A stretch of DNA of 64,000 nt from Scalesia atractyloides (Eukaryota > Streptophyta > Magnoliopsida > Asterales > Asteraceae). Numbering within the stretch: position 1 is the first letter of the stretch; each line of letters opens with the position of its first letter. This document shows, piece after piece, positions 24,117 to 35,638 of the stretch. Both the position numbers and the translations under genes were made by a program. The stretch lies in contig CAMTDV010000002.1 in assembly GCA_947069175.1 (NCBI GenBank), positions 4,381,054-4,445,053 of the forward strand. Reading direction: 5' to 3'. Below the pieces are notes generated by a model, which was given only the letters and a program-made list of their open reading frames with translations, searched no databases and was not told the DNA's origin.

Positions 24117-25003
24117 ATGACATCCATCTCAGCTTCAGTCTCCACCTCATCACCATCCTTCTCTTTGCTCCAAAACCCTACAATCACCACCCTTGGTTCT
24201 CCATTTCTCCGTATGTGTCAAGTAATCAAATTAGATCCACAATTATATGATTATATAAACTATATATTATGTATTAACAAAAGCTGTTAATCTTGATCAG
24301 GATTTCCATCAATGATCAAGATTAGAAAAGTGAGATGTTCCATAGAAGATAAGCCCGCTATAGCATCCGACGACCTATTAAAACCAATCGTTGAAGATGA
24401 CATTACTCCACAAGCACCCTATCCAGGTAGTATAGTGGTTATCTTCTCATTTCTTTTAAGTAAGAGTTAACTATCATTTTCATTCTTTTTGTTTGTCTAA
24501 TTATGCAAGTCCAGGCTAAATTTCATATTTGTACATATCTATCCCTGATATTCTTGAAAGATGTCAGTTCCATCCAAAAAACCAATGTCTGTTATGCCAG
24601 TTTCGTCCTTATGGTTTGTCCAATTATGCCAGCAGGTTGTGACACACGTTAGTTTTATGGACGGAATCGGCATGTTTGAAATTTGGCCTAGACTGACGTA
24701 ATTAGACAAACCACGTGGACGACAATAACAGTTAACTCTTTAAGTAATTTCATATGATTTGATCAAGCTTTGTGAAATACCATTTTAGATGATGGAACAA
24801 TTACTACTGGAAAGAGTTCATGGCCTGAGCTTGTAGGGGAAAACGGAGAAGTGGCAGCTGCTATTATTGAGAAAGAGAATCCACTAGTCAATGCTATCAT
24901 ATTGCCTGAAAACTCTCCAGCCACTTTAGACTACAGGCCTGACCGTGTAAGGGTGTGGGTGAACTCTGAGGGAGTGGTGATTCAAACACCTGTTATTAAA
25001 TAA
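24117..25003 (+). CDS. PI-2: potato-type-I serine protease inhibitor with plastid-type presequence (3 exons, 144 aa)
   Basis: Exons 24117-24210, 24301-24426 and 24789-25003 have GT-AG borders and phase-1 introns, the same plan as PI-1. Exon 1 is 94 nt in both. The presequence (MTSISASVSTSSPS...) is Ser/Thr-rich and runs into FPSMIK...RCSIEDK, the PsbW-like processing region. The linker has one copy of the acidic IVEDDITPQAP unit where PI-1 has two. The domain starts TTGKSSWPELVG and has EKENPLVNAI. The loop is NSPATLDYRPDR, so P1 is Leu and P1' Asp by family alignment, pointing to chymotrypsin- or subtilisin-like targets. The CI-2-type Gly-Thr of the loop is replaced by Asn-Ser. The frame is intact. 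Plastid location is inferred. Confidence 0.85.
24463..24739. mobile_element. MITE in intron 2 of PI-2
   Basis: It starts AGAGTTAACT and ends AGTTAACTCT, with longer inverted similarity around TTTGTCTAATTA. A 7-bp direct repeat TTAAGTA stands at both borders (24456-24462 and 24740-24746). Without it intron 2 would be about 78 nt, close to the 102 nt of PI-1. Superfamily not assigned. Confidence 0.8.
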
Positions 25004-27134
25004 CTCAGCTAATTTAAGGCTAGTTATTTGGGTTGATTATCGTATCAATGTTTTTATAAATAAATAAATAGATGATATGTACTTGTTATTTATGTTATGA
25101 TTACGGGTCATTAATCGGTGCCAACAAATTGAAAGAAATATCTCTTTGTTCTTGTTTGATTTGATTTTTTTATTTGTCTCTGCTTGATATTTACTCTGTT
25201 GATTATAGCAAACCTATCTCAACATTAACCTATTTTTATTAGTTTATCATCCATCATTTTTTTTTTCATTTGAAATAATATGATAGCTGAAATCCTAACA
25301 ATTTATAAGTAATAAAGCTAAATCTCAAAATTCGATATTACTTATCATTTTATAATCACCAAACAATACTAAAATTCAAACAAGAGTCTATATGCTATGT
25401 ACACAAGCTATACCACAAAATGAGCCAAAGTCTTATATCTTTATGACCTTGTTTATTATACATCTGTTTATCTTGTAACCATAACTCTCCATGGAGAAGT
25501 GTATGATGTCCCGTCAAAAATACGAAAAACCAGTGTCACCTATTATATTCAGAATGACTATAACGTGTGTGTATACAACTCAAAAGGGCCAACTCATTTG
25601 AGAAACGGCGTATTTTACAACAAAAAAGAACCTTGTTTTTTAAGCAACGATTCAATTAGGCTCTGTTTTTCTATATCAGTTATAACTTTGTTATTAAACA
25701 CCAAAACAACTAATTACAAACAAACGACAGATTAACCGGCAACAACCTGGCACTTCTACGGAAGAAGCAATCACAAACCTATATTCATATGATGCTTCAA
25801 TGTTTGTTCTGATAGGCACCCATATGATTCGTCTTCATATTTTTTGCAAAACTAACATTAGTACACATAAAATAAAAATTGGCATGGGTTCAAATGATCC
25901 AAAACAACAAAAGTAGTACCTTCAAGTTGAAGCCCAATTTGGTGTATCATGTATATAGCTTGTAGATCGGAAAGTCCAAGGTTACTACAAAACCCATTAT
26001 AAAATTTTTAAGACAAAGCCCCTTATAAGATTCTTCCTTATAAGATTCTTAAATAATGAATTTTTAAGGGAAAAAGTGAAAAAACAAATTAGCATCTTTA
26101 TACACTAATAGTTGTTATTAATATTAATATAAATTTCAAAACACAACACAAAGCATGTTTTAGTTAAAATATGTGTTATGGTATTACAATTTTTAACCGT
26201 CACTCATAAAGTACCTGTCATATTACTAACATATCACCATATCATTTTTTTCACTACACCTAGTAATAGTTTTACTAGTTTTAAGTATCCATCACCGATT
26301 AAAATAATATTTAAATAATATAAATTAAAAAAAACATTTTAGTCGTACGCCACTTTTTTTTTTATTGGATGAGTGAATTAATTCCATGTTATCTAATGGA
26401 AGGTTCTTTGCCTGCAAGGTGAACGAGCTAACGCCATTTTCCTCATGCCCCATTTCACCATCAACTAATGCCCTTTGGGATGGTATCTAACTTCATTGGT
26501 GTCGTGGTCAGGACATTACCCGGTAACACATAGACTTATAGTATGATTAGTAACCATTGACGCTATACAACGTAATTAAAGTGGTCACTTCAATAATTTC
26601 TTTAACGGTAATCGTTACTCCTACTCTATTTTACACAAATTATTCTATACTACTCCATTTGCTTAGGGACCTCCTCTCAAAAAGACATGCGCCTCTACCA
26701 GGTGAGTTAACTCCAATTTGGGTGTTTATAAGAGCGAATTTCAGGCAGATCAAGTTAATAGATTTAGGCTATTCAAATGTTTAAATTTTGAAGCTCGATT
26801 CATCAAAATAAATTCTAAAAACTGATTAGAATTGGAACATGGTTTAAACTCAAATTTTATTTCAGTTTGATTTGATTCCAAAATATTGTAAGATTTTGGA
26901 CAATGCTTGTTTAGGTCTTTTTTTTGAAATGAAAAACTAACCTGATTTTAAGTACTTTTATATCTGCACCTTGCACGATTTGAATCCCTAACCTCTTAGA
27001 TACAGGAGACCTTATCACAACTCCATGTTCTTTCGGACATGTCTAGTTCATTTCACAATTTAAATTTGTGGTTCTACTTATATCATGCCTAGAAAAGGGA
27101 AATATGATCAGGGTGTGAAATAGTTAACGCTTTA
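25004..27134. repeat. Downstream block of PI-2, duplicated beside PI-3 and PI-4
   Basis: No gene. 25180-25560 aligns with 34740-35100. 25545-25640 aligns with 40890-40980, 25750-25830 with 41040-41100, and 25850-25990 with 42950-43085. 26740-27130 aligns with 43400-43830 and in part with 32440-32650. This is the same ancestral spacer between two inhibitor genes, split in the other copy by TA-flanked elements. Confidence 0.7.
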
Positions 27135-29031
27135 GGTTATTAGGTGTGGCCTCGCGTCCTTGCCACCTCACCCTCTATAGCGCCCCTTCCACCATTTTCA
27201 AGGCTGCATGGATCAATTCGTTTTCTACTTCGCGAGTGCAAATGCTTTTTTTGTGGGCCCTTTAAAAAAAACAACCATTGGAAAACGACAACAATTTAAA
27301 AAAAAATCTTATTAATTTTTACTTTATACACTATATGTATCCCACTATTTTTTAATCAAAACCACACCATTCTACACAATATTTTCTCTTCTAATTTTAT
27401 ACAATCTCACACCATGTTTCCCAACAATCAAAATGCGTGTGACCTCACCAATCAAGTTTGGACTAAATCTGCAAACAACGAGCAACAAGATGGGTACCGA
27501 AGAGACTGATGAACGAGTGAGACCGGGTATTGGCCGATACTGCCTTCCACGCCAACATCCCCTCATCCGTCACCACCATCGCCACTTCCCGGCTTTTTTG
27601 GATACTATTCCGGTCCAAATCAACCACCACCAAATTTTCAACAAACTTAAAACATATCTCAAACCCAATACATGCCCGAACTCAAAACATACCTGAAACC
27701 CAACCCACTTTCTCAATAGGTGGACGCGTAAGAAGGCACCGTAAGAAGACAAAGAATGTCGAACGTACGCTCAAAATGGTCGAGAGGTGGACGCCTAACG
27801 AAGAACTAGCATTGGCACGATCATGGCTTGATGTGTCGGAGGATCCGATTATTTGTAATTTTTTTCTCCATTAAATTTATATGTTTTTTACTAAGCTAAT
27901 TTTATTTTATTTTGGTGCTACTAATTAATTTTTTTTCAAATTATAGCAACCGACCAAGATATATTCGTCTTTTGGAGGCGTATACGTGAGAAGCTTTTCG
28001 CCACAATGGTAGTGGTGAATATCGTTCCCCCAATTCTTTTTCGGGAAAGTGGACCGCAATGCGTGGGAAGATCAACAATGTCAACAACATATACAATAAC
28101 CTCACAAACAATCACACAAGAAGAAGCGTTCAAACGACATCGACATCATGACTGCCGCCCACACCGAATATAGAATTCATCATGGCTTGGCGTTTACGAT
28201 GATACCTTCTTGGGAGCTTATTCGCAAATCTCCAAAATGGCATCTTGTACCACCGTTTGACCCTATGGCCCATAGGTAAAAACGGTCCAAATCAACAACT
28301 CCTAGCGAACCATCCTCGTCCGATGCTCGTTCTACTTTTAACTTAAATGACGACTTTGATAAATTAAATTTTGAGGAACCCCAAGAGCCGTCACGATCAA
28401 TGGATAGGGATAGAGGCATTGCAACAACATGAGCACGAGATACCTCCTCGACAACACCATCAATGTTAGACGAGTTCGACGATAAACTCACTCGGCTTCT
28501 CTCGATCAAGGAAAAGGAACATGGATTGAAATTAGAGACACAAATCAAGAATGATATGAAGTTACTTGAGAGAGACTTTTCCCACCTACAGGAGAAAAAT
28601 CAAACCATTTAGAAGCTCGTAAGACAAAAATCCAAGCAAAATATATGTTGTTTTTATTTTTATTTTTAATTGGTTGGTTTTTTATTTTTTTATTATTTTT
28701 AAATTAAGCATGTTTTTTAAGTCAACATGTAGTGTTTTAAGTAACATTTAAGTAGGTTGTAATTTTTTTATTAATTTTATTGAAATTATGTTTGTTATAT
28801 TTTTTTAATTTTGTTTTAAATAAAAAAGGTATAAAATAAAAAAAGCAAAATTTTTGAGTTTGTTTTAAATAAAAAAGGTATATAAATTAAATAATAATAA
28901 TAATAATTAGATAATCATGATAGAGACTTTTAACCATTGCATTCAAGTTAAGAGTAGGAGCTTTAAAGCCCCTACGTAACGCTGATGTGGCATTATTAAA
29001 CCGCTAAGGTTTTATACCACACCACCCAACC
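27135..29031 (+). mobile_element. PIF/Harbinger-type element carrying only an ORF1-like gene, TSD TTA
   Basis: The left end GGTTATTAGGTGTGG and the right end (inward) GGTTGGGTGGTGTGG match at 11 of 15 positions. TTA flanks both sides (27132-27134 and 29032-29034). Paralogous spacers near 32640 and 43820 lack the insert. There is no nuclease gene, so movement would need a partner element. Confidence 0.75.
27414..28615 (+). pseudogene. Pong-like ORF1 (Myb/SANT-type DNA-binding protein), broken
   Basis: It begins MFPNNQNAC at 27414 and hits stops near 27507 and 27651. It then holds the conserved WTPNEELALARSWLDVSEDP segment (27788-27846). A GT-AG intron follows, and the next exon resumes with TDQDIFVFWRRIREK near 27949. 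This is the pattern of plant Harbinger ORF1 proteins, which bind element ends and aid nuclear import of the nuclease. A coiled-coil-like Lys/Glu-rich tail (28470-28610) ends at TAG. Several frameshifts make it inactive. Confidence 0.7.
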
Positions 29032-29049
29032 TTAGAACGGGATTAGTTA

Positions 29050-29756
29050 GCTTGTTAGATTTTTTTTTAACACAAATCATATTATTTTAGGAATAGTTTA
29101 ATTATTAAATAAGAAAGGCTTATAAGGAGGCTTTAACATTATTAGAAAAACACCCTTCGAATTTAGTATTTTAAAGAAATACTGAACAAACTGATCAGTT
29201 TATATAATAAAAGCTGTAATTTACTTTGCAGATTTAATGATTCGTTCTAGAAAGGCATATAGTATTAACAAGAAAGTTGTGAACCTAATGGAAATTAAAG
29301 ATCTTGATTTTAAAACTGATACACATCTTGATCCATTGAAGCTGCTTGTACTACAAATGATCATGGTTATAGCCTTGTATTCATTGAAAGATGGTGCATA
29401 TTTTTGCAGTTCTAAGTGTTCTCCATATCTTACTGTGAGGATTTTGTCATAAAATGGTATGCTATGTGTGTCCATACGATTTTTATTATTGATAATATGA
29501 AGTCTTGAAAATACAAATATGTTGTAAGTATTTTTTTTTTACCTTGATCACTCCATGTTTTGCATTATACTTGGAACTTAATGAATAAAAGAGTTACTTT
29601 ATCTTAGTATGATTATAGTCATATCCTAATTAATTCATAAAAGTCAGCAAGATGTTAGCCAATTAGTCTTACTTTTTTAATAAGGAAGTTTAACAAAACT
29701 AGCAAATATTGATTTTTTTCTCTACAGAAGTTTCTACTATTAAAAACCCAAATGGG
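29050..29756 (+). repeat. Orphan upstream region of a lost PI-I gene
   Basis: Aligns with 32690-33430 upstream of PI-3 and 43860-44470 upstream of PI-4. Shared words include GGAGGCTTTAACATTATTAG, CTTGATCCATTG, GCTATGTGTGTCCATAC and CTACAAATGATC/ATTATAG. It runs up to AAACCCAAATGGG, then breaks at a solo LTR. No inhibitor exon follows within the next 2 kb. Confidence 0.75.
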
Positions 29757-30336
29757 TGTTGGTTTCAGGCCCCAAATAAATCACTCAAAACACACACAAC
29801 AACCTCACGTATAGAGAAAATATATTGAGAATGAAGAACTAGATTTCTGTTTCGAATGAAATGCATTTCTCAATAAACAAATGGCTTTTTATAGCCTACA
29901 AGACCTGCAACATGATGCGAATACAAAAAAAAAACGAATATAAAAGATATGCTCTCCTAAATAGTTGGTAAACATGTGACTCCTTCTATCAACGTTCACT
30001 TCCTAAATAGTCACCTCCAACATTATAAATCATTATTTAAACCATAAAATAATAAAAGCCTAATTAGTCTTCATATATCCCAAGTCATGCAGAACGTGAC
30101 ATATGAAGATTGTTTATTCCATGCCAGTGGCGGATCTAGCCGGAGCGCCAAGGGGTAACGTTTTAAAAGAAAAGAGTAATAAAATCGAAAAAAAGTCAAA
30201 TTTTTCCAAAAGTTACACTACTGCCGGAGCGCCTACCCCTTGTTATACACTAGATCCGCCCATGTTCCATGCAAAACAATCGAACAACTGCTAACCCGAG
30301 ACGCACTGACCCGTATGACCCACAAATAATCCAACA
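29757..30336 (-). mobile_element. Solo LTR (about 430 bp plus nested MITE), probably Copia
   Basis: It starts TGTTGG and ends CCAACA. The flanks are ATGGG (29752-29756) and ATGGA (30337-30341), a 5-bp duplication with one change. The undisrupted target is seen near 33420 and 44463. A minus-strand TATA-like GGCTATAAAAAGCC (29883-29896) suggests reverse orientation. Family is inferred from size only. Confidence 0.75.
30125..30264. mobile_element. hAT MITE, 140 bp, TSD TTCCATGC, nested in the solo LTR
   Basis: The left end CAGTGGCGGATCTAG and right end CTAGATCCGCCCATG are inverted repeats. TTCCATGC repeats exactly at 30117-30124 and 30265-30272, an 8-bp hAT signature. It has no coding capacity. 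Confidence 0.92.
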
Positions 30337-30732
30337 ATGGAAACATTTGAAAAGTGTGTTGGTGCATCTTCTAGTAAGTGTCTGTTGATATCGCAGAAGA
30401 AAATAAAAAACAAAACGAAAACACCGTCGCTAAATCAGTCACAAAAAAACACAGTCGCAAAATCATTGGCTGGTTACACAACAATCCGATCATAGTTCCC
30501 AGATTGGTCTTAAGTTCTGTCACTAAAAGTTTTGTCACAATTGTGGGGGTGTCGTGAGTTCTGTCACAAAGTCTTGATGTTAAAGAAAACCGTTCTCCAA
30601 AGTCACTTAACAAAATAACGGGTTCATTAACGTGAAATGATTTCTAATATAGATTTTATTTCCGTTAATGATTGTTTGTGAGGTGTCCAGTTTTCTAGGA
30701 TGTAAAGAAGTTAAGTTTCATCAGCTTTCTAA
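30337..30732. other. No gene seen; unassigned insertion
   Basis: Homology to the inhibitor spacer ends after ACATTTGAAAAG near 30354. The following 380 bp (GTCACAAA/GTCGCAAAATC words) matches nothing else in the window. This may be part of another TE. Confidence 0.4.
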
Positions 30733-31747
30733 AATCATATGGTGTGGACCTTTACAAGCCGCATGGAAGCTTGTCAACACTGTTCACACCAACCGGTCAC
30801 AGTGTAGAGAACCGCGTGGGCCATTCGGCGGTGGAAATCCCACGGGCCTTGAGAACAAATTCGCGACGTGATACGTTTCAATTGGCGTGGATATTAGCCA
30901 TTTGACAACAACAACGGTTATTTTTTAAAATTTTAAAGACTTAAGGTTTTTGAAAAACAATATTTACTTCTTCTTCCGTTTCTTTTTACAAACTCTTACA
31001 TTTCACCCAAATTTTTATAACTCTCTCCCATTTCCACTTCTCAAAACCGAAAATGTCAACCACAAGGACCGAAGAAGAGGATATCGCATTGTGCGAGTCG
31101 TTGGTCGAAGCCTTGAGCTACTACACACCATCTAACCGCTCGGGTCCGTTTTGGGGGAGAATTTTACAACACTTTTGCGTGCATAGGGGTGACGACCTGA
31201 ACGATGGACTTGCTTTCTTCTCGTAGGGTTATCAGTTTGGGTTGCGAAAGATTTGAGATGGTGCATACCGTGGTGGAAAACGCGGTGGTGACCTTGGGAA
31301 GGACGACATCATACAAGTCGTTCTCATCAAGTTCAGACACGAACACAACCGTGAATTCCGTCATGTTTCGGCTTGGCAGGTTATTAGATTTTTTATGTAG
31401 TAATTTTTAATCTTTAGGTTTTATTTTAATTATGCATTTTTTTTATTTTAAGACTTGTGTTTTTTTAGTTATGTAATGGTTTTTATTTTTAAATATGTAA
31501 TGTTTAATTTTTAACGTTATTTGTTTAATTACTATTATTGTATTTTTATAAATTAAATAGAATTTATAGAATTTTGAAATATAATTTAACAATAAAAAAA
31601 GTGTCATGTACGTGTCGAATAACGCCACTCTTCACCGTCTCTTCCCACACCCCCGTTTGTCTCCCTGGCCCCTTTCTGACTCAAGCTAACGTATCCTTCA
31701 CGTGTCAGATAACACTCATTTTTTAGATCTCTCCATACCTAATGGTC
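30733..31747 (+). mobile_element. Small PIF/Harbinger-type element with ORF1 remnant, TSD TAA
   Basis: The left end AATCATATGGTGTGG and right end (inward) GACCATTAGGTATGG agree at about 10 of 15 positions, and TAA flanks both sides (30730-30732 and 31748-31750). Inside, a frame from the ATG at 31052 reads MSTTRTEEEDIALCESLVEALS then FWGRILQHFC. This is a decayed SANT-type ORF1 like that at 27414, with a stop near 31225. No nuclease gene is present. Confidence 0.6.
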
Positions 31748-32439
31748 TAATAGTAATATAGTTGATAACGGTTTGTAACATGAAATAGATATATTACTTT
31801 GATCAGAATGATATTTCAAATCATAATGAGAGCTTAATTAGAAGCACTAGATTGTTGATTGGGATATTTTATGAGTGTAAACAACCCAGTCTCAAAAGTT
31901 AGAAAACGGGACCCAGCTAAATGAAAGCACCTTTAATAAACAAGCTTTCCCACACTCCGAATTGCTCTTCCACATTTTGGTATTGCACTGTCGTTTACAT
32001 TCCTTCCACTTGCAACTTTTCCGACCGCATCTTCAAAGCCCAAACTGAATAACTGGACCTTATCAGTGTAAATTATTCGAAGTTAGAGGTAACTTTATAT
32101 AAATACGGGTTAAGTAGATAGGGTTTGACTCATTAGAAAACCATGAAGAACTTAAAAACCAAGAATACTAATCAATCTTTTTTATTTTATTTATCTTTTC
32201 CTTAGTTATATGGTTAGTATTGTAAAAGTTAAAACTAAAACTAAAAATATATGTAGATTTACGAACTACATATATGTAGCTTACGAAGGGTTACACATAC
32301 GTGGTGTGTATATATGCAGCCTACAAGCTACATATATGCAAGTCAACATATTTGTAGCTCTAACGTGTAGATAAATATTAACTATTTTTTTGTGAATAAT
32401 ATTAACGGGAACATAGTAAGAGTCATCCTCTTTAGGTCT
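31748..32439. other. No gene seen; ACATATATG-rich short repeats at 32254-32350
   Basis: AT-rich spacer. Words of the form CTACATATATG(T/C)A recur at least four times between 32254 and 32350. Confidence 0.45.
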
Positions 32440-33488
32440 TTTTTGTAAATAATTAGGACGGTGCATGCTTAGATCATTTTATTGTAACCTCTTGAATACA
32501 GGGGAAACACCTTAGCACCATACGATGTCCCTTGTTGACTTGTTTAGTTCACTTAACAGTTTAATTTTGTGGTTCTAAACTTCTAGTTATGTGATGCTGA
32601 TTGAAACGAAAATGTGCCCTGAGTGTGAAATAGTTAACGGTTTAATTCAACAGGTTTGGTTAATATATGATTATTAGCTTCTCATATATTTTTTTAACAC
32701 AAATCCTTTAATTTTAAGAATAGTTGTTTATTAAAAATGGCTTAGGAGGCTTTAACATTATTAGAAAAACACCCCTAGAATTAAGATATTCAAGAAATCC
32801 TGAAAAAAATGGATCAAGTTATCTAATAAAAGCGTTAATTAACTTATCACTTTTCAGATTTGATGATTCATGCTAGAAAGGCTTGTATTAACAGGAGAGT
32901 TGTGAACCTGATGAAAGTTGTTATTTTGCTAATAAATCTGGATGCAAATTAAACATCTTGATCCTAAAACTGATACATTTCATTTTTCATCAAGAAGTTG
33001 GGTAAACCTTTACCATCTTCTTGATCCATTGCAGCTGTTTGTACTACAAATTATAGCCTTTATATTCTTTGAAAGATGGTGTACATTTTTGTATTTCTGA
33101 GTGTTCTCCGTATCTTACTCTGGGGAATTTCTCATAAAATGGTATGCTATGTGTGTCCATACACTTTTTTATTATTGATAATATGAATCTTAAAATCACA
33201 AATATGTTGTACGTATCTTTTTTACCATTTTTTGTACTATACTTGGAACTTTATGAATAAAAGAGTTACTATATCATAGTATGATTATAGTCACACCCTA
33301 ATTAATTCATAAAAGTCAACGAGATGTTGGCAAATTTATCTTACTTTTTAAAAAAGGAAATTCAACAAAAGCAGCAAATTTTGATTTTTCTCTACAAAAA
33401 TTTATACCATTTTAAAACCCAAATGAAAACATTTGAAAAGTCTCAAAGTTGAAAGTACATTACGTAACGCAAATGCACAACCCATACT
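32440..33488 (+). repeat. Upstream block of PI-3, duplicated at 29050 and 43650
   Basis: Collinear with 43650-44530 upstream of PI-4 and with 26940-27130 plus 29050-29756. It includes GGAGGCTTTAACATTATTAG and CTATGTGTGTCCATAC. No coding frame. Confidence 0.75.
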
Positions 33489-33500
33489 CTATTTATATCC
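33489..33500 (+). promoter_or_regulatory. TATA box of PI-3
   Basis: CTATTTATATCC, about 40 bp before the ATG at 33537. The same word stands 50 bp before the PI-4 ATG (44532-44543). Confidence 0.6.
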
Positions 33501-33536
33501 CACATACTCCACTTCTTGATCTATGCACAAGTAAGA

Positions 33537-33829
33537 ATGTCAACCATCTGTGAAGGTAAATCAAATTTCTCTCTTCTATTTTAGTTAAGTTAATTCATAT
33601 AATTTATACAAATATTTGTTTGGATAATTGATACAGGAAAGAGTTCATGGGCGGAACTTGTTGGGGCAAGAGGAGACGCCCGGCAGCTACGATTGAGAGA
33701 GAAAATCCACGGGTTGATGCTATTGTGATACGGGAAGGATCTTTCATGACAGCTGATTTTTGATGCGACCGTGTGCGGGTGTGGGTGAACTCTAATAGGG
33801 TGGTCGTTCGCATTCCTGTCATTGGCTGA
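33537..33829 (+). pseudogene. PI-3: potato-type-I inhibitor pseudogene (2 exons)
   Basis: Exon 1 is only 19 nt (33537-33555, MSTICE plus one base). A phase-1 intron leads to exon 2 at 33637, which starts GKSSWAELVGARGDA. Compared with PI-4, one base is missing near 33680, shifting the frame. A CGA to TGA change gives a stop at the conserved Arg just after the binding loop (33761-33763). The old loop reads GSFMTADF, so P1 would have been Ala. Upstream, TATA box and 3' flank are all retained, so loss of function is recent on this scale. Confidence 0.88.
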
Positions 33830-35118
33830 GCTCAGCGACTTTCTAGCAGCAACTCACCATATTAAATGTCATAAATAAGTAAATAAAGAAGTTATATATA
33901 CGTCTTATAGTTTACCCTACTCTAGAGTTGCTTAAGATATGTCGTGTTATTGTGGACGTAAGAAATGTATGATGCATATGCATGCATTAATAAATAAAAC
34001 ATGTGATATATGTATTTCAAGATTCGTGTTAATTACAATATATATACTCAATATTAGGAAATTGAGTCAATTGAGTAGAGCTTCTATCAAAGAAAATTGA
34101 AACCAATAAGCTCGTTCAAGTTATGAGTTTATTAAGTTATGAGTAGAACATTTAGCATGCAAGTTGCTACTCAATCTCAAGCTCGTTCAGGTCGTGAGTT
34201 TAACTAAACCAATAATATAATAAAACGTCACTTGATTAAGAATTTACTCTACTCTAGAGTTGCTTAAGATGTGTGCAGGGGCGGACATACCTTAGACGTA
34301 GGGGTAGCCTCCACTACCCCTTGATGCTCCGGCGGTAGTGTAAATTTTAGAAAATTTTGACATTTTTTGACGTTTTTTCGATTTCGTTACCCTTTTTTTA
34401 TAAAACGTTACCCCTACGAATATGTTCTAGATCCGCCATTGGATGTGTGCATAATGCATGCATTAATAAAAAACGTGTATTAATAAAGAGCTCGAAGTAA
34501 TATCAAATGGAAACCGCCACTTAGGCTATATCTAGTATTGTGGGAAGATTAATGTTCACTCCTTAAAAGGTGTAAGTATTTAAGGGGAATAAAATTAACC
34601 CTTAAAAAAATGGAAATCAAAACAAACAGCTCAAGTAATATTAATTAGGGTGATCATTGAAAGGTATGTTTTAAGTTTTGGTGTAAATGAGTAGAACTTT
34701 TAGCGTGCAACTCAGCCTCAAGCTCCTTCAAGTCATGAGTTGAGTTTATTGTTTATTTGCCTTCGTTCATTTACTAGCAAACTGATCTCAGCATCAACCT
34801 ACTTTATTAGTTTAATTTGTATGATTTTTTTTTCAAATAAACTAATAAGATAGCTGAATTGCTCAAAAAATTATTATTAATAAAGATAAATAATAAAGTT
34901 ATATAATCACCAAATCAATACTAAAATTCAAACATGAGACTCTATTGTCTATGTGCTAAGTATATCGCTGTATCACAAAATGAGCAAAAGTCATGGCATC
35001 TTTATGACCTTGTTAATTATTCATCCATTTCTCTGGTAACCATAACTCTCCGAAAAAAATTGATATATCGTGAAAAATATGAAAAACAAATGCCATCTAT
35101 CATATTCAGACTAATGTA
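33830..35118 (+). repeat. Downstream block of PI-3
   Basis: 33830-34010 aligns with 49917-50100 behind PI-4 (CTAGCAGCAACTCACCATATT, TCTAGAGTTGCT). 34650-35110 aligns with 25130-25560 behind PI-2. No gene. Confidence 0.75.
34276..34441. mobile_element. hAT MITE, 166 bp, TSD GATGTGTG
   Basis: The left end CAGGGGCGGACATA and right end TCTAGATCCGCCATTG are imperfect inverted repeats. GATGTGTG is repeated exactly at 34268-34275 and 34442-34449. It lies downstream of PI-3 in a block that aligns with the PI-4 3' flank, where it is absent. Confidence 0.9.

Positions 35119-35205
<87 letters not shown>
35119..35205. repeat. (CA)n(TA)n microsatellite
   Basis: About 10 CA units followed by about 33 TA units. 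It is the left flank of a TA-bounded element. Confidence 0.97.
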
Positions 35206-35208
<3 letters not shown>

Positions 35209-35638
35209 GAGAGTTCAAATGAGAAGAAAAATTTTGTAAGAATAAAAAGAATAAGAAATTATCTATTTACTTTATTTAATGTGTGTATTTAATATTATGA
35301 AAAAGTACATATAGATAAATCTATAATTGTCATTAATTAGCTAATTAATTAAACTTTTAACTTATTTTTTTAATTTACTTTTTTAAGATAAAATAATTTA
35401 TAGTGAAAGACACTTTTCGATATGTGTAGGATAAATTTTAGTATGTGTAAGGTAAATTTACATGTGTGTAGAGTAAATTCCGATAAGTATAAGATATATG
35501 TAGGATATAATGTTTTTTTTATTAATGAGAGATAACATATTTAATGAGATGAGTTATAAATTATTTAATGTTTACCATTATGCTCTTTCTTCTTTTTCTT
35601 TCACATAAAATTTATTCTTAAATGAACCTTCCCGTATA
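35206..35638. mobile_element. TA-array-flanked non-autonomous element, copy 1
   Basis: Between two TA tracts. The left GAGAGTTCAAATGAGAAG and the right end (inward) GGAAGGTTCATTTAAGAA form an imperfect inverted repeat. Inside, TGTGTAGGATAAATTT-like units recur about five times (35425-35515). No coding frame. The preference for TA arrays resembles that described for some Mutator-like elements; the class is inferred. Confidence 0.65.
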
